DNA from: Antitrichia curtipendula
Taxonomy: Eukaryota; Streptophyta; Bryopsida; Hypnales; Leucodontaceae
Length of the DNA: 64,000 nucleotides
Direction of reading: 5' to 3'
Assembly: GCA_951230915.1 (NCBI GenBank)
Contig: OX579638.1
Span: forward strand, 17,812,696-17,876,695
A program made the translations under genes and the position numbers. Below, piece by piece: positions 24,832-37,600 of the stretch; position 1 is the first letter of the stretch; each line of letters starts with the position of its first letter. The notes below the pieces were generated by a model that was not told the DNA's origin, made no database searches, and saw nothing but the letters and a program-made list of their open reading frames with translations.

Positions 24832-26428
24832 CTGTGCAAATAGAAATAAAAAACTCAAACAATGAACGTCGGCGGAAGAATGTGCAGGTGTAAGCCCTCA
24901 AGTTAGCACTTGAAGCTCTGGATTTATTTTTCGCAATTTATTGTTAGTTTTTAGTGTTAATTCACGCAAAATAGCATGAATTAGTAGTTGAGAGGAGTTT
25001 GGTAGAAGTCCCTACCAGATTAGTAAGGAACCTTCCTAAATTTATGGAAAGCACAAAATACTATGCTTTTCTATGTTTATGTCTTAAGTTCAGTGTCTTA
25101 GAGTCCATATTAACGTATTAGAGAGATGTGATGAAGTGAGAGTTAGCCAGTTCTAGTGTCTTGTCCATGTAACACTTGACATGTGAATACATGTGACATC
25201 CTAACTAAAGTGCAAGAGTCTATATCAAGGTTTAGAAGTATCTCGATCCAATTCATGTAGAATATGGATTAGTTACATGAAGACCTATAAATGTTGAAGA
25301 ATATGAATCAGAATGCAAAGTAGAAGAAGGGCGAGGTGATTGGAGCTTACAGAAAGGTGCTTTTAGGGTAAAAGCATGCCAAGAGAGATCAACAGCGGTG
25401 CTAATCATCCACAACAACCCCGGTACCAGAATAATTTCCCCCCGGGCGGAAATTATTAAGGAATTGCTAAAATTAGCATCCTTATTGGAGGTTTGGTTTT
25501 GCCCTTGGCCTTTGGACACTTCCCAAAAGATTGCCCAAAAGTTTCGGGATTTTACAAAACTCCACGATGACTCCATGGGAAGTCAACCGCCTTTGAAACT
25601 GATGGTAATTTCTTAGAAGTTACCCATAGTGCGGTAAAATCTCACTAAAAATTAGATTAGAGTTTTATGTATTAGATAAGCGACCTGTCAAGTTTGAAGA
25701 CTTTCTGATAGTCAGAAGTACCCGAATCGGCAACAACATCAAATTTAACAAGAATTTACAACACGACGGCGAGTTGACCATCGAGCCAGGAGCTAGCGGT
25801 GTCCGAATGTCGCAAACAAGGAATGTTTTCTTACTATCACGAACCTTCCAAGCAATCCTAGCCAATTAGTTTTCTCGGGAAACTCAAATTCCATTAGTTG
25901 GGATTTTGACTTTTCTCTAGAATTACCGTTAGTGGTTTTTACAAATATTTACAGCCTAGAAGAAGGAGGTAGGGGGTCCCTTAGACTAATTGGGGTCTTC
26001 TGAACGCGATGGCACAATCGGTTTTCAAATTGGAGTTTTTCCCTAAAAGATAGATAGGGTCAGCTCTTAGTTTGACTTTTTTAGAGTAATTTGTAGTAAT
26101 TCGAGGTTAATTAACAAAATATCTTGGTAAAAATCGAAGATTGGATTTAGTTAAGATGTCAAATCTTTCCTTTAAAAGCCAATTTAGAATAAACTAAGAA
26201 TATTTGGATTTGACCTAGGATTAAATTGCAAAATATCTAGGTTAGTTAGGGTTATTTTCATAAAATCTTTGGGGACAATCAAGGATTTGATTTAGGCAAG
26301 ATTTCAAGGCTAATTAAAGCCTTCAAGGAACTTGCTTGAGGACCTTCCTTCCTATTAAACAAAGATTAAATACAAAATATCTCATAGTAGTTTAGAATTT
26401 AGTTAGGTAGTTAGTTAAACGTTTTTTA

Positions 26429-26626
26429 ACCGACAACTTACCGGGGAGGGCTTGGCTCGAGTATAAAAGGCCTCCCCTCGAGGTTGTCGGTAACCCTCAT
26501 TCTTATACCCTCACTCTCATTTCTTGGTACTGACACGTTGTCAGACCAAACCTTATTTTCATTTCCTTATTGTTGTTCTGTTGTGCTACCAACACGTTGT
26601 TGGAGCACTTTAAGCCAAAAATTGGC
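26429..26626 (+). promoter_or_regulatory. TATA promoter of the LTR element with structured leader hairpins
   Basis: CGAGTATAAAAGGCC lies inside an inverted repeat with outer arms ACCGACAAC and GTTGTCGGT (26430-26495). Downstream, two hairpins follow the same plan at 26524-26549 and 26583-26608: a 5-bp outer stem, one bulged A, a 6-bp inner stem and a CGT loop. The stem sequences differ, but pairing is kept. Inner stems are CTGACA/TGTCAG and CCAACA/TGTTGG; outer stems are TTGGT/ACCAA and GTGCT/AGCAC. A third, simpler hairpin (AGCCAA/TTGGCT) follows at 26612-26626. Retained pairing with changed sequence points to an RNA structure in the transcript leader. Confidence 0.6.
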
Positions 26627-27311
26627 TAATTCCTTCTATTTCTTTGCATTTTCCGCTAATTCTCTTGTGTTTTGAAGGACTAGAGGGTCCCCTCAAAACC
26701 TATTGTTTTCTTGTTTGAATTTGGAGGTCGAAAACCCCAAAACTTGATTCTTTGCCTAAATTACTTGAATACTAATCCATTGTAACGCGTGAACGCATTT
26801 GGTACTAAAATACTTAAAGCGGTAAGGCTTGACCTTGCCAAAAGTATTTTAGACTAATTTCCTACTCAAAGTTCGTTGTATAACGGAATTTGAGGTTTAA
26901 TTGCTAATGTTCGGTTAAACACTTTCATGTGTACCTCCTTTAGCAGTTAATTGATTGACTTTGACTTGAAATTTTGGAAGATTCGTTTCTAATGTTCGTT
27001 TAAACACTGTCATGTGTACCTCCTTTAGAATCTAACTTTTGAAATACTTAAATTGGCTGAAGAAGCTCCGTTTGTCCTAGGGTTGACCCTGCACGGCGAA
27101 GCTTTGACTTTAACGAAAGTTTACCTTGAAACTTGAAAGAATACTTGGGAAAAATCCTTGGTGTGCTGGCTATTTAAGCCAAAAACCTTCATCAAGTGGC
27201 TCCCTTTCTTCCGCTAGAATTTGCTCATTTGCTTTCTGCTTTCCTTGCCAAAGTTATGGATTTTATTTAATTGTTTAGCTTTTAGTTTAGTCGCTTTGCT
27301 AGTTATTAACC

Positions 27312-30300
27312 TAAAGGCGCAAGATTATCCACCCTTGGTAATCGGGCGAACACCGACCAGGTTCTATGCCTTTATCTACCTTTTTAAATATAAGGGGGTG
27401 TTGTGAGCGCGGTCCACTGTGCCTTCCAAGCAATGGATCTTTTGTGCTAATGTTCTCTGAGTGTCGTGGATGGCAGCGAATACTACTAGAATTGCATGTA
27501 TAACTCGCAAGCTGACTGTGATGAGCAAAGGTGATTGGTAATTCCTACCTCTTCAACTGCCTATCCTATGTATAGGGTTGGCTGGGTAGTTGGCGTCATT
27601 TCTAACGTCCCTAACTATGTGAGCGGGGAACCTTATGTTCCTTCCATAAGTGTTGAATACTAATTTTTGGAGGGTTGACACTTCTCCCGGAAGTTTCAAC
27701 CTTACGGCTAACCCTAAGCTTAAGTTTGTTTTCCTTTAATTCCTGGCTTCTAAATATAACTCTAAATTTTTATTCCTAAATTTAGCTCTAAATGGTTACT
27801 CCTAATTTTAACTCCTAATTTTTACTCCTAGATTTAATTCTAAATGTTTGCTCCTAATTTTAACTCCTAATTGTTTACTCCTAGATTTAGCTCTAAATGT
27901 TTACTCCTAATTTTAACTCGAAATCTTTACTCCTAATTTTTAATTCTAAATTTTTACTCCTAATTTTTTACTCTAAATTTTTACTCCTAATTTTTTACTC
28001 TAAATTTTTACTCCTAATTTTTTACTCTAAACTCTATCTTCTATTTCTAATTTTTATCTTTTCTTGTCACGGTGTACCTTTCACGTGGAAAGGGCTAATT
28101 AAGGAGATCAATGCTAAAGAGGAAAAAAAACACAACACTGAGTATGGATTCAAGAACTCACCTCGTCACTTCCGCTGTCGGAAATACGCTCGACCGCATT
28201 CGTGCGTACATTCCCATACTCCATGGTGGCCCTTGGGTGGTAGGACCTTTTTCCCAATTTCACCACTTATGTTTCAAAAATTAGGACCCGTGCAATCTAA
28301 CCTCTTTCTTTCCCTCCTCCTTTCTTCTCTCTTCTTTTCTTTCCCTTTCTCTCTTCTTTTCTTTCCCTTTCTCTCTTTCTACACTAACACTATTCTACCT
28401 AAGCTTTGATGGGGTGTCTTACAACTATAGATTCAAACCCCGAGAAGTTTTAATGTCCCTCCTAACCTCTTACACAACCTCGTCTTCGTGTCATCCTAAT
28501 CCTACTTCCTAATGGTCACTATGAATCCTTGAGATTTCCTTTCTAACACCTATTTAGCTAAGCCTAGGGCACTATTTATCGTCTCTCTCCCCCTTCTCCT
28601 ATTTAATTCTATGACTCACTAACCTCCCTCCATTGCGTATAGTTGTGATTTTGGTGAGAGTTGAGAGTTGTTTGATGCAGGTATGGAGGTGCGACTTATT
28701 CCTTCTTTCTACTTCCCCTATTCTCCTCCCTTTTGTGGTTGTTTTCTTTCCCTTGATTTCAACCCCGTTAGTCTTCTCCTAACCCCCACTAATCCCAACC
28801 TTTCTCCCACTAATCCCAACCTTTCTCTTTGTTTTCTTTTTCCTCTCTCTCTCTCCCTGGACTCCCTGGACCACCCCAGCGACCTGCCCAGACCACCCAG
28901 CGACCTGCTAAACCACCCCTAGCGACCTGCTAAACCACCCCAGCGACCTGCTAAACCTCCCAGCGACCTGCTAAACCACCCAGCGACCTGCCAGACCACC
29001 CCAACGACTCACCCCGACTCCCCAGCACTGGACCAGACCCCTTGACTCAACCCGACTTTTTTGGGTTCCTTAAGGGAACCCACCTAAGCAAATCTAAATC
29101 GGATTTTTGGTTAATTTTCCCCGATTTTTGGTGTGGTTTCCTGTTTTACGGACGCCGGCTCACAAGGGGTGGGGGGACTCTTAACTTAGACTTAATCTCG
29201 GACGCTAAACCTTGGACTTTTCCGAGAACGTCTCGGACTCTAGACTTTGGAACGAGAGTACATAAGGGTTCAAAGCTCCGCCGTAGAATTGATTTTAACA
29301 CCAACTTTAGGACTTATGATACCCTTGTGTTCAAAGCTCCGCCGTCTAAGGCTTGTTTTTTAACACGCACTTTAGGACTAAGGCTGGTCACAGGTTCAAA
29401 GCTTCGCCGTTCCCCGGGGGGTGGGCCCACTTACAACCAACAACAAAAAGGACAACTTTGGTTAGGACTCAATACAGGGGCACACATGCACGTGTTTACC
29501 ACATACTTTAGGACTGGGACTGGTCACAGGTTCAAAGCTTCGCCGTTCCCCGGGGGGGGGGGGCCCACTTACAACCAACAACAAAAAGGACAACTTTGGT
29601 TAGGACTCAATACGGGGGCACACATGCACACAAGGTCAATGATCACGGGAAAACTCTCATACACTAAAGGCCCCCCAAAGCGGCATCGCCAAGGTACGGT
29701 GGGGGGTGACTTTAGGATTAGTACAAGGCATAAGAAGTCACACAAGTATAGGGGAGACCCGCTCAACTCACAACAAGGATGCAAGGCAAGGTAAGGTAGA
29801 AGGACCCAAAGGACCTTCAAAGAGAGCTTGAAATAGAGCAACAAAGGGAGCCAAAAGTGCTCCAAAAACACCGTAGAGGTTTCTTGGCTAAAATGCCAAA
29901 GATCCCAACATAAGTTGGACCCACGGACCCAAAACAAGATTTGGGGGTGTTCAAGAGAGAAAAATGGGGACCTTAAATAGGTTTTCAAGGCCCCACCTTC
30001 CCCTCAAGAGTTCTAAAGTAACCTTATCAACTTGGATTTTCATCCTCATCTTCAAAGATTTTCATCCTAATCCCTAAAAAACTACTTTTACCTATCTACG
30101 CTGGACCAACCTCCTAACTTTTGGAGAATTACTCCAATTGTCAAACGGATTGCGCCATTGGCTCCAGATTGCCGTGTTTAGTCCAAAAGCCCCCTACCCC
30201 CCGTACTGAGGACAAAAAACCATCATAGGCTAATTTAGTTTAAAAAACTAAACCGTGGTAAAATCCTAGATATTGGGGGTCTCCTCTTTTGAGAAATGTA

Positions 30301-31250
30301 AATAGCTTAGGGTCTCCGGTAGGTGTGAGGGAGTCGGAAAAGACTCTTGGTTGACTTTGTTCCGCCGTTGTATGGTCCCGGAATGCCGGTCAACGTGGCG
30401 GGGACCCCGCCACGTGATTAATTCTCGAGGAATCTCGCCGGTTCGGGTACTTGCCGCTATCGGAATGTCGCGAAACTTCACGGAGCGCATTATTAACATA
30501 AAACAAGCTAGTCTAATTTTTAGTGAGATTTTCTGGCAACCTGGGTAATTTCCATGAAATTCCCGTTGGAGGTTACCAGGGTTGACCACCCGCAAAAGGT
30601 TCTTCTGCAAGTCGGAAGATGACGGGATTTTCCACAAGACCTCTCATGGGGTCACATGAAAGATGTGCAGGTGCGTTTCCGTACCTGGCACAATTGGTCA
30701 GTGGAGATGAATTGGTCATCTCCTTGAGTTTATCGATGGTGCGGGAATCTTTTGCAGATAGGGGAATCTTGGCGAATCGATTTCGTCGTTGGACTCCTGG
30801 CATGGGATTTACCCTAGGACACCATCCTTGGGCTGTGGATTCCTCCACGGGCCCGGTCTTGCGTTAGTGGCTCCTGCATACTAACAATCGGGTTTTTGGT
30901 GTATTTCTAAACCTAACTCTAGGACCCGACCTAGTGGCCTTGTTGTGGATCCCTCGGACCGACTTAGCCATGAATTGCCACATTCATGGTGGGATTCAGC
31001 CCTTTTGGGCCTATGTGACTTGAACCCTACAAATCCACCCGTTTCGTTCTTTCTACCTATTTTTGGGCCCGGTTTGGTGGGATTCTAAGTCTAAACACAA
31101 ATCTAGACCAAATACTATAATGGGTATGTTACAATCCTATTTTGGTTCTACACTCTTTTTATGGCTTTTTGTATATTTTTCTTAACTTTAAATTGCAAAT
31201 TTCCAAAAAAATAATTCTACGAGTCCCAAGTGACAAATTGGGAGCTCACA
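27312..31250 (-). mobile_element. Long solo-LTR-like element, copy 2 (3939 bp), nested in copy 5
   Basis: Exact target duplication TAACC (27307-27311 and 31251-31255). The right end is GAGCTCACA; the left end reads TAAAGGCGC where other copies have TGTGGGCGC. It is about 230 bp longer than copy 1, largely through a tandem duplication of about 136 bp at 29360-29631. From 29.58 kb to the right end it is nearly identical to copy 1. In the parts I compared, the differences were all transitions. Minisatellites lie at 27750-28040 and 28860-29040. No coding region is recognisable; long frames such as 29988-29569 match copy 1 only because the DNA does. Confidence 0.87.
29360..29631. repeat. 136-bp tandem duplication inside LTR copy 2
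   Basis: The segment containing TTTAGGACTAAGGCTGGTCA, AAGCTTCGCCGTTCCCCGGG and the CAACAACAAAAAGGAC stretch occurs twice in direct succession, with TTTAGGACT at 29371 and 29507. Copy 1 has the segment once (17.95-18.08 kb), so the duplication is specific to copy 2. Confidence 0.88.
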
Positions 31251-34008
31251 TAACCCCAAAATCCCTTAGTTAGAATTTGCTTGCTAGTTGCTTAGAAAAA
31301 AAACATCCAAAAACCTCAAATCATTAGTTAGATCCCATAGAATTGCTTGCTTTAGTCATTATTCCCCCCAAACCCATAAAAATTAGTTAGATTAGTGATA
31401 ATAATTGCTTCCTTAGTTAGTTAATTTTTATTTCAAAATCATCATAAAAATTAAAGTAGCTCCTTAACAGATCAATTTAGTTGTTTGTTTGTTGTTTTTT
31501 CCTTTTAGAAGTCAGTTTCAGTTTCCAAAAAATCAAAATCTCGAACCAAGAGGCGACAGACCAACAAGGTGGACGGACAGAGCAACCATCGGGGACAAAG
31601 CAAAAAGTACAGCAACCTGAAGGGCCGAACACAAGGTCCAAAGTCCCGAAACCGAGGTCCCGAGATCCAGTGAGGTCTCGAGGGTTGTCCAAGAGGTTCA
31701 GTTCCGACAGTGCTGGGGGGTTGGTTCGGCCTGTCAAGGCTCGGCCAATAGCCTTCTGCCACGTGGCAGGCTTATGAAGGTTGAACCAGGGTTTCGGAGG
31801 CCAGAAAGTGCTGTACTGGGTTTGGGTTCATCAGGTCGCATCACTAGAACATTTCCAGAACGAATTTGAACTTGTCCGGGGACTCCTTTGAGAAACTGAC
31901 TTTGAGTACTCATCATTCATACCAAAATTTGGTAAGCTAAAACTACTTGCAAAAATCTTGCAAAGTTCAAAATTCAAAAGCATAGGCGGTTGTTGCCACG
32001 CTCAAACATTTTGATTCTTTTGGGGAAAATTGAACACCGAGAATTTGAACTAACGCTCTCGGTTCTTGAACCTCTCAAATTCTCTCTCCGCCATCGCCAA
32101 GAATTCAAACAACAACAACATCATAAGAAGTGGAAGAAAGCGAGATCATAAGAAGGTTAACAAGGAAGGACGAAGAATAAAGGAATTAAGGTGGGTATCT
32201 TACTATTGAATTTTGGAATTGTTTTGATTATTCTATTCTTTTCGTTAGTATTTTACTATTGAAATTTGGATTGTTTTGATTATTCTATTCTTTTCGTTAG
32301 AATCTTACTATTGAATTTTGGATTGATTTGATTATTCTATTCTTTTCGTTAGCATCTTATTATTGATGTTAGATTGTTTGGATTGCAAAATTTCTTTTAC
32401 TATTCATCGATAGATTTGTTTTGATTATTTTAGCTTATTTTATTAGATTACTATTCATTCGGTTGATTTTAGTTATTAATTAGGATTCCAAAGACAAATT
32501 AGTTGTTGTTTTGTTGTTTGAGTTTTGTTTTATTAGGCCTAATAAGCCAAATAGATACAAACAAACACCAACTAATATCTTGGAATATTTAACAAAATAA
32601 CTATTAAACAATTGGCAATCGAATAAACTACTATTCATTGAAAACTTGGGAAAAATGAATTAAATTTATTATTAATTTCCTAAAATCAAAGGATTAGTTT
32701 TAAATTGCCAAAACTAACAAACTTGGACTTTTTAGATAGGTTTAGAAACAATAATACTAAGATTTCTTCCAAATACATGAAAGGCAATGGAGAATTTCGA
32801 GGAGACGATTATGATGGTGTTTTGCGATGATGGGACGATCGACATTCTCGATACTGAGGTATGAATTTCCAAACTTTTCTTTTGTTTTCTCTTTTGCTTT
32901 CATTCTTTAAAAATTAGATTAGAAAACTAAAATTAACAAAATTAGGAATCCGATAGCTAGTTAAAATTTAAAATCATTGGAAAACCTTAAAAAACTTAAC
33001 TATAATCGTGAAAGTAATAATTAGATTAACTTTGAGTGAATTTGAAAACCGAAATAGTAATTTCATCCAAAGGAATTTCAAAAGAAATCTAACATAATTT
33101 AAGAATCTAGAAAATATTAGAATAATTGGGGAGATTAAACCCTAATTTATCCCTTAAATTCTACATAAAACTTATTTGAAACCGAATTCCATCCAACTAA
33201 GGGGAATTTTCATTCATTCATTAGCTTTTACCTAGAAGTCCAAAATTCTTATTTTTTACCATTATAAGAAGTAATTTATCACTTTACCCATAAAAAACCA
33301 TAAAACTATAGAAAATCACTAAATTTAGAATAATAACTTAGAATTAGGCTTAATTAAAGAACAATTAGGAATATTCTCAAGGAACAACTAGGGGATCTTT
33401 GGAAACCATAATCTTTTAGAGAATCTTTTGAAGATTCCAAATCCACCTTTTACTTTTAAAATTACTTTAATTTGAAAAGATAAAAGTGTGAATGAAGATT
33501 TGACCTAAATTTGGATGAAAATTCCGAAAATAGGTTAAAATTAGGTTTTTCTCAAAATTCCATTAGTTAACTTAATCAACCTTTTAACTCTGAAATTTAG
33601 ATTTATTTCACATTATTTTGCTATTTTTAGTTGACGGATGAAGTTTTTAGGATAGAATTAGGGCCGGATTTCATCCATGCATAACGTTTGCTAGGAATAT
33701 CAGAATCCAGCTTGCTTTACCATTTCGGAAAGGGCAAATGGTATTCTTTGATTTAGAATAGGTAGAATTTTAGTTTAGTTAGAAGTTTAATCGCATTTAA
33801 TTAACCCTTAAACAACCTTTATTTCTTAACTATTAGTGTGTTTTGAAGCATTTAAATTAGGTAAAATCAACATAACAAAGTGTCCATTGCTTGGAAGGCC
33901 AAAGAACACTACGTTTAATTTCATCCCCTAGAAATTACTTTTCATGCCGCTAGAATCCGTGTGCACGTTTTACCTCTGAAGGGGGGAGATTAAAACACTC
34001 ACAGCAGG

Positions 34009-34640
34009 AAACTCACCTCTGGAGTCAAGTTCGCGCACACTTTTGCCACAACAAATCCGGTGCGCAGCTCACGAAACGTCTCCTTCGGCAAATGCTTGGC
34101 CGCCAACTTCCACCACCTTGCGCGCTCGTCTCCACCAGCAAATGGTGGGTCGCCAAACGAGGAATCTCACGCGCTTGTCTCCACCAGCGACAACTCCCAC
34201 CTACAGACTGGAAACGGAATTTGATCACCTCCCTCCCCTCCGTAAATGACGACGCCCTACGTGCGACCGCCTTCAACGCTCCGCCAACAACTCCTGGACA
34301 CTTGCGGCGTCAAACACAATCCAACTCGCGGCGTCAAGTACAATCAAACTCGCAAAGTCAAACACAATCGAAATCGCTGTATCAAACACTCATGAATCGG
34401 TCAAGTTCGGGCACACTCCACAGCGGAACACAAGCTCTGCAGGGAATACGAAAGGGAACCCTCCAGCTGCACACGACATCGGGTGAAGGGGGAGAGCACT
34501 CGATATCATGTGCACTGGGGAAGGGAAACCCAGCTCCCCCTGTCGACATGGCGCTGTCAGGGGAGAGGCGGCGGAGGAAATCACTGTCAGACCTCCTCAT
34601 CATTACTGAGAAGTCTACGGTTTCGGGTCACTCATGACCC
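34009..34640 (-). other. GC-richer segment, probably the leader exon or promoter side of gene B
   Basis: This stretch is clearly richer in G and C than its surroundings. On the minus strand it ends with a donor (CCAGAGGTGAGT, about 34022-34011), directly beside the LTR element. Short direct repeats occur: GCTGGTGGAGAC twice near 34120-34190, and a 20-bp CAAACACAATC-type unit three to four times at 34310-34390. Several overlapping frames are open on both strands (for example 34276-34025 minus and 34092-34637 plus), but none looks like a known protein. A CpG-type 5' untranslated exon of gene B is my preferred reading. Confidence 0.35.
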
Positions 34641-37600
34641 TAAACGAAGTCATAAGTGAATATTAACTTACCATAAGTGAAAAGGAAGTTATCATCATTG
34701 AAAATGGGATACCATAAGTGAAAATGAAGTTACCATGAACTTACCATAAATGAGAATTAAGTTACTCTCTTTTCCATTTATACTCATAGTCATAGTTACT
34801 TGCATGTCTTAAACTCCTCTATTAGTAAGTTATAGGCTTCAAATATGAAAGTCTAAATGCCCCAAAAATTAAACAAACTCTCAAATGAAAAAATAAAGTG
34901 TTTTCTTATAGAAATCGATTAGAATAAAATTTGAGAAATGATTCAAATCATATATAAAACCTTCAATCATAGGGTGATACTAAAAATATAAGAGTATAAG
35001 AGGGTTTAGCGATGTTAGATCCAGGAAAACATGAAGTCCAAAGTCCTTATTCCCATCATAGAACCTTTCAAACAAACATTTTTTATGCCCCCAAATTGAA
35101 ATTTTTTTTTAAAGCACTACAAGTTGACCTTGTTTTAATACTATAACTCCGCGAGCGACTTTGAGAACGGAGTGCAAATTATTAAATAACTGAAACTGCA
35201 AGATGCTTTCATTATATTGGAAGCCAAAAAAATTTGAGACAATCACCTTCCTCAATATATTTATTGCTATTAATTAGAAATATGAGTAGCAAAGCATGTC
35301 GAAGACCCGGATTTCATGATCAAATTCATTTTTCTCGCTACCGGATTTAGGTCCTGCATTTTCTGGGGATATTGTGGCCTAACTTCAGTTGCATCCTAAA
35401 TCAATGATAAATTTCCGATGCCTTCCAATTATGAGGCTTTAGCAAAGTAAAGCACTTGCATTCAAATTGGATTGGCAGAGGGACAACGTAGGATTTTCAC
35501 TGAAACACCAAATTGGAAGGCAATATTGAACTTCTAAAAATCTGTTCAAATCACACAAAAACACTATCTTCAAATTGTATAGATAATTAACTTAAGTTTT
35601 TAAGAAAAAGGTAGAAGTTGTAATAATCCGCTCATGAAGTTAAGATTCATGAGCAGAAATAATCCATGCACCTTTTCCCAAAATGGATCACGTAACTAGA
35701 AAATGGGACTCAACACCATATTCATTAAAATGGGAGTTTTCCATTGAAATGAGAGGTTATTTAAAAAAAACTCAAAGAAAAGTATTATATCAATTCAGCT
35801 AAAATTGAAAGGTTTTCTTGTCAATTTAAGTCGATTCGAGTTAAATTGATAGAAAGCCTTTGAGATTTGACCTAATATTGAAAGGTTTTATATCAATTTA
35901 ACTTGATTCGAGTTAAACGGATAGAAAATCTTTCAAGATTTGACCTAATATTGAAAGGTTTTATGTCAATTTACATCAAAACTCTCATTTTAAATGCGAG
36001 TTGTTGATTTAAGTCGAGATCAGCATGATTATTTTGGGAGGTCCTCAATCTCCCAAACTAATGAATATAATGTTACTCCCGGCGTCCTGCGGTTCAAAGA
36101 AACCTCATTCCATAAGTCCTATTCAAAATAGTACACGTTGGGATGAAAAAAAAAATGTAGAAGTTGTAAATACTCCGCTCATGAAGTTAAGATTCATGAG
36201 CGGAAACAATCCATGCAACTTTTTCCCAAAATGGACCACGTAACCTAGAAGAACGATGTAGTCTAAATACAAGTTAGTGATAATTTCTAAATCAGTAGTG
36301 ATAGAACCCCGAATTCCATTAAGCATGAATTTCGAAAACTTGAACAAAAAGTCCTGGAACCGGTAATCCGAAAATCATCTATCTAAAATCAAAGACTCTA
36401 GATTTGACCACCCTAAACCATGAAGTATACACCTTCAGTTCAAACCAATAACCATGACCTTGAAATGAATTAGTTCTAAGCCTAAGCATTATTAGTCATG
36501 AACAATGCCCTCCTGAATGCTAAACCCTAAACCCAAAAATCATGACTCTTCACATGTTAAACTTCAACCGTACAAGTATGTACTTTGCGTCCTTAAACCG
36601 CGGACAATTGCCCTTATAACCGTGGAACCCAGACCTTAAGACTTCAAATATAAAATATCAAGTATGAACACCTGTGAACCTGAAATTATTGTGAATTCTT
36701 TTTGCAAATGAGGAAATTCAGGTGAAAATTAATCCCTCATTTAATAAAAAATGAGGGGTTCAATACCTCTTTTTTTGGAGAATTTGTTTTTGTTTTGGAT
36801 TTCAATGCTCTAGAATTTCATTGGAAACGTTAACCTCTAAATACCGAAGGCCTGTTTTTTGCCTCTTTGAATTTACTCTATATTGAACTAGAGGCCAACC
36901 TTTTGATAAGTTGAATCAAATTTTGGGGTATTGTAACCATACAAATTCAAACTACACATGTTAAATATCACATAGGAAAAGGAAACACAACAACTTACAT
37001 CATAATTTGTATCAATTGAAAGATTGTAATGTTTGATCATCAATGTGTTAAAACTATGAAAACCTTTGAGTTCAATCATTCTCCTTCTGCATGTCAAATC
37101 TAAAACATTCGAGACCCCAAAAATATGAGGTTGAAGGGCCTAATCAAATATATAAGCCCAATAATTTTATGACATCTCAAAATCTACACTACCAATTTTT
37201 ATAAAGAATTCCTAGTGTCAATGATTTTTTCATTAAAATATAGAGTATTTGAGGCAAATTTCCGAGACCCCTGAACAATACAAGAAGTCAAGATTGCAAT
37301 GGAACCCTTTGCACAAATTTTGAATAGGAAAAATCATAATTATTCATGCCCCAAAATTGGATTTTGGGTTTACGGTTAGATTTAAAAAAGAATCTTCCAA
37401 TAATATTTTCTACTAAAAATAGGGATTTGGTACGGTTTTACTTTCAGTGAAATTCATTTGCATCTTAAAAAAGTTTTCCAAAAAAAGTTTTTTAGACACC
37501 ACCTACGGGGGCCTTGCACCCTACATCCTAAATCCTAAACCCTTAAAACCCTAAACCCCAAAATCCTAAAAATCCTAAAAATCCTAATCCATAAACCCTA

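Larger units (their letters stand above)
24889..34003 (+). mobile_element. Long solo-LTR-like element, copy 5, diverged, carrying a nested copy
   Basis: It begins TGTAAGCC and ends ACTCACA. The target duplication GCAGG is exact (24884-24888 and 34004-34008). Without the nested element it is about 5.17 kb. It matches the other family copies in inverse orientation: the CCATTGCTTGGAAGG landmark at 33888 is the complement of the left-end landmark in copies 1-4, and 25.5-26.1 kb matches their right part. A TATAAAAGG box at 26463 on the plus strand suggests the sense direction. A 55-bp unit containing TTCTATTCTTTTCGTTAG repeats three times at 32195-32360. No retrotransposon proteins are encoded. 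Confidence 0.75.

Noticed and set aside
34092..34637. A 181-codon plus-strand frame in the GC-rich stretch
   Set aside because: Low-complexity Gln/Ser-rich translation from a 20-bp DNA repeat. Several frames are open here, and a minus-strand leader exon fits better.
37510..37600. CCCTAAACC-type repeats as interstitial telomere sequence
   Set aside because: Units are irregular and mixed with AAATCCTAA; no run of perfect plant telomere repeats.
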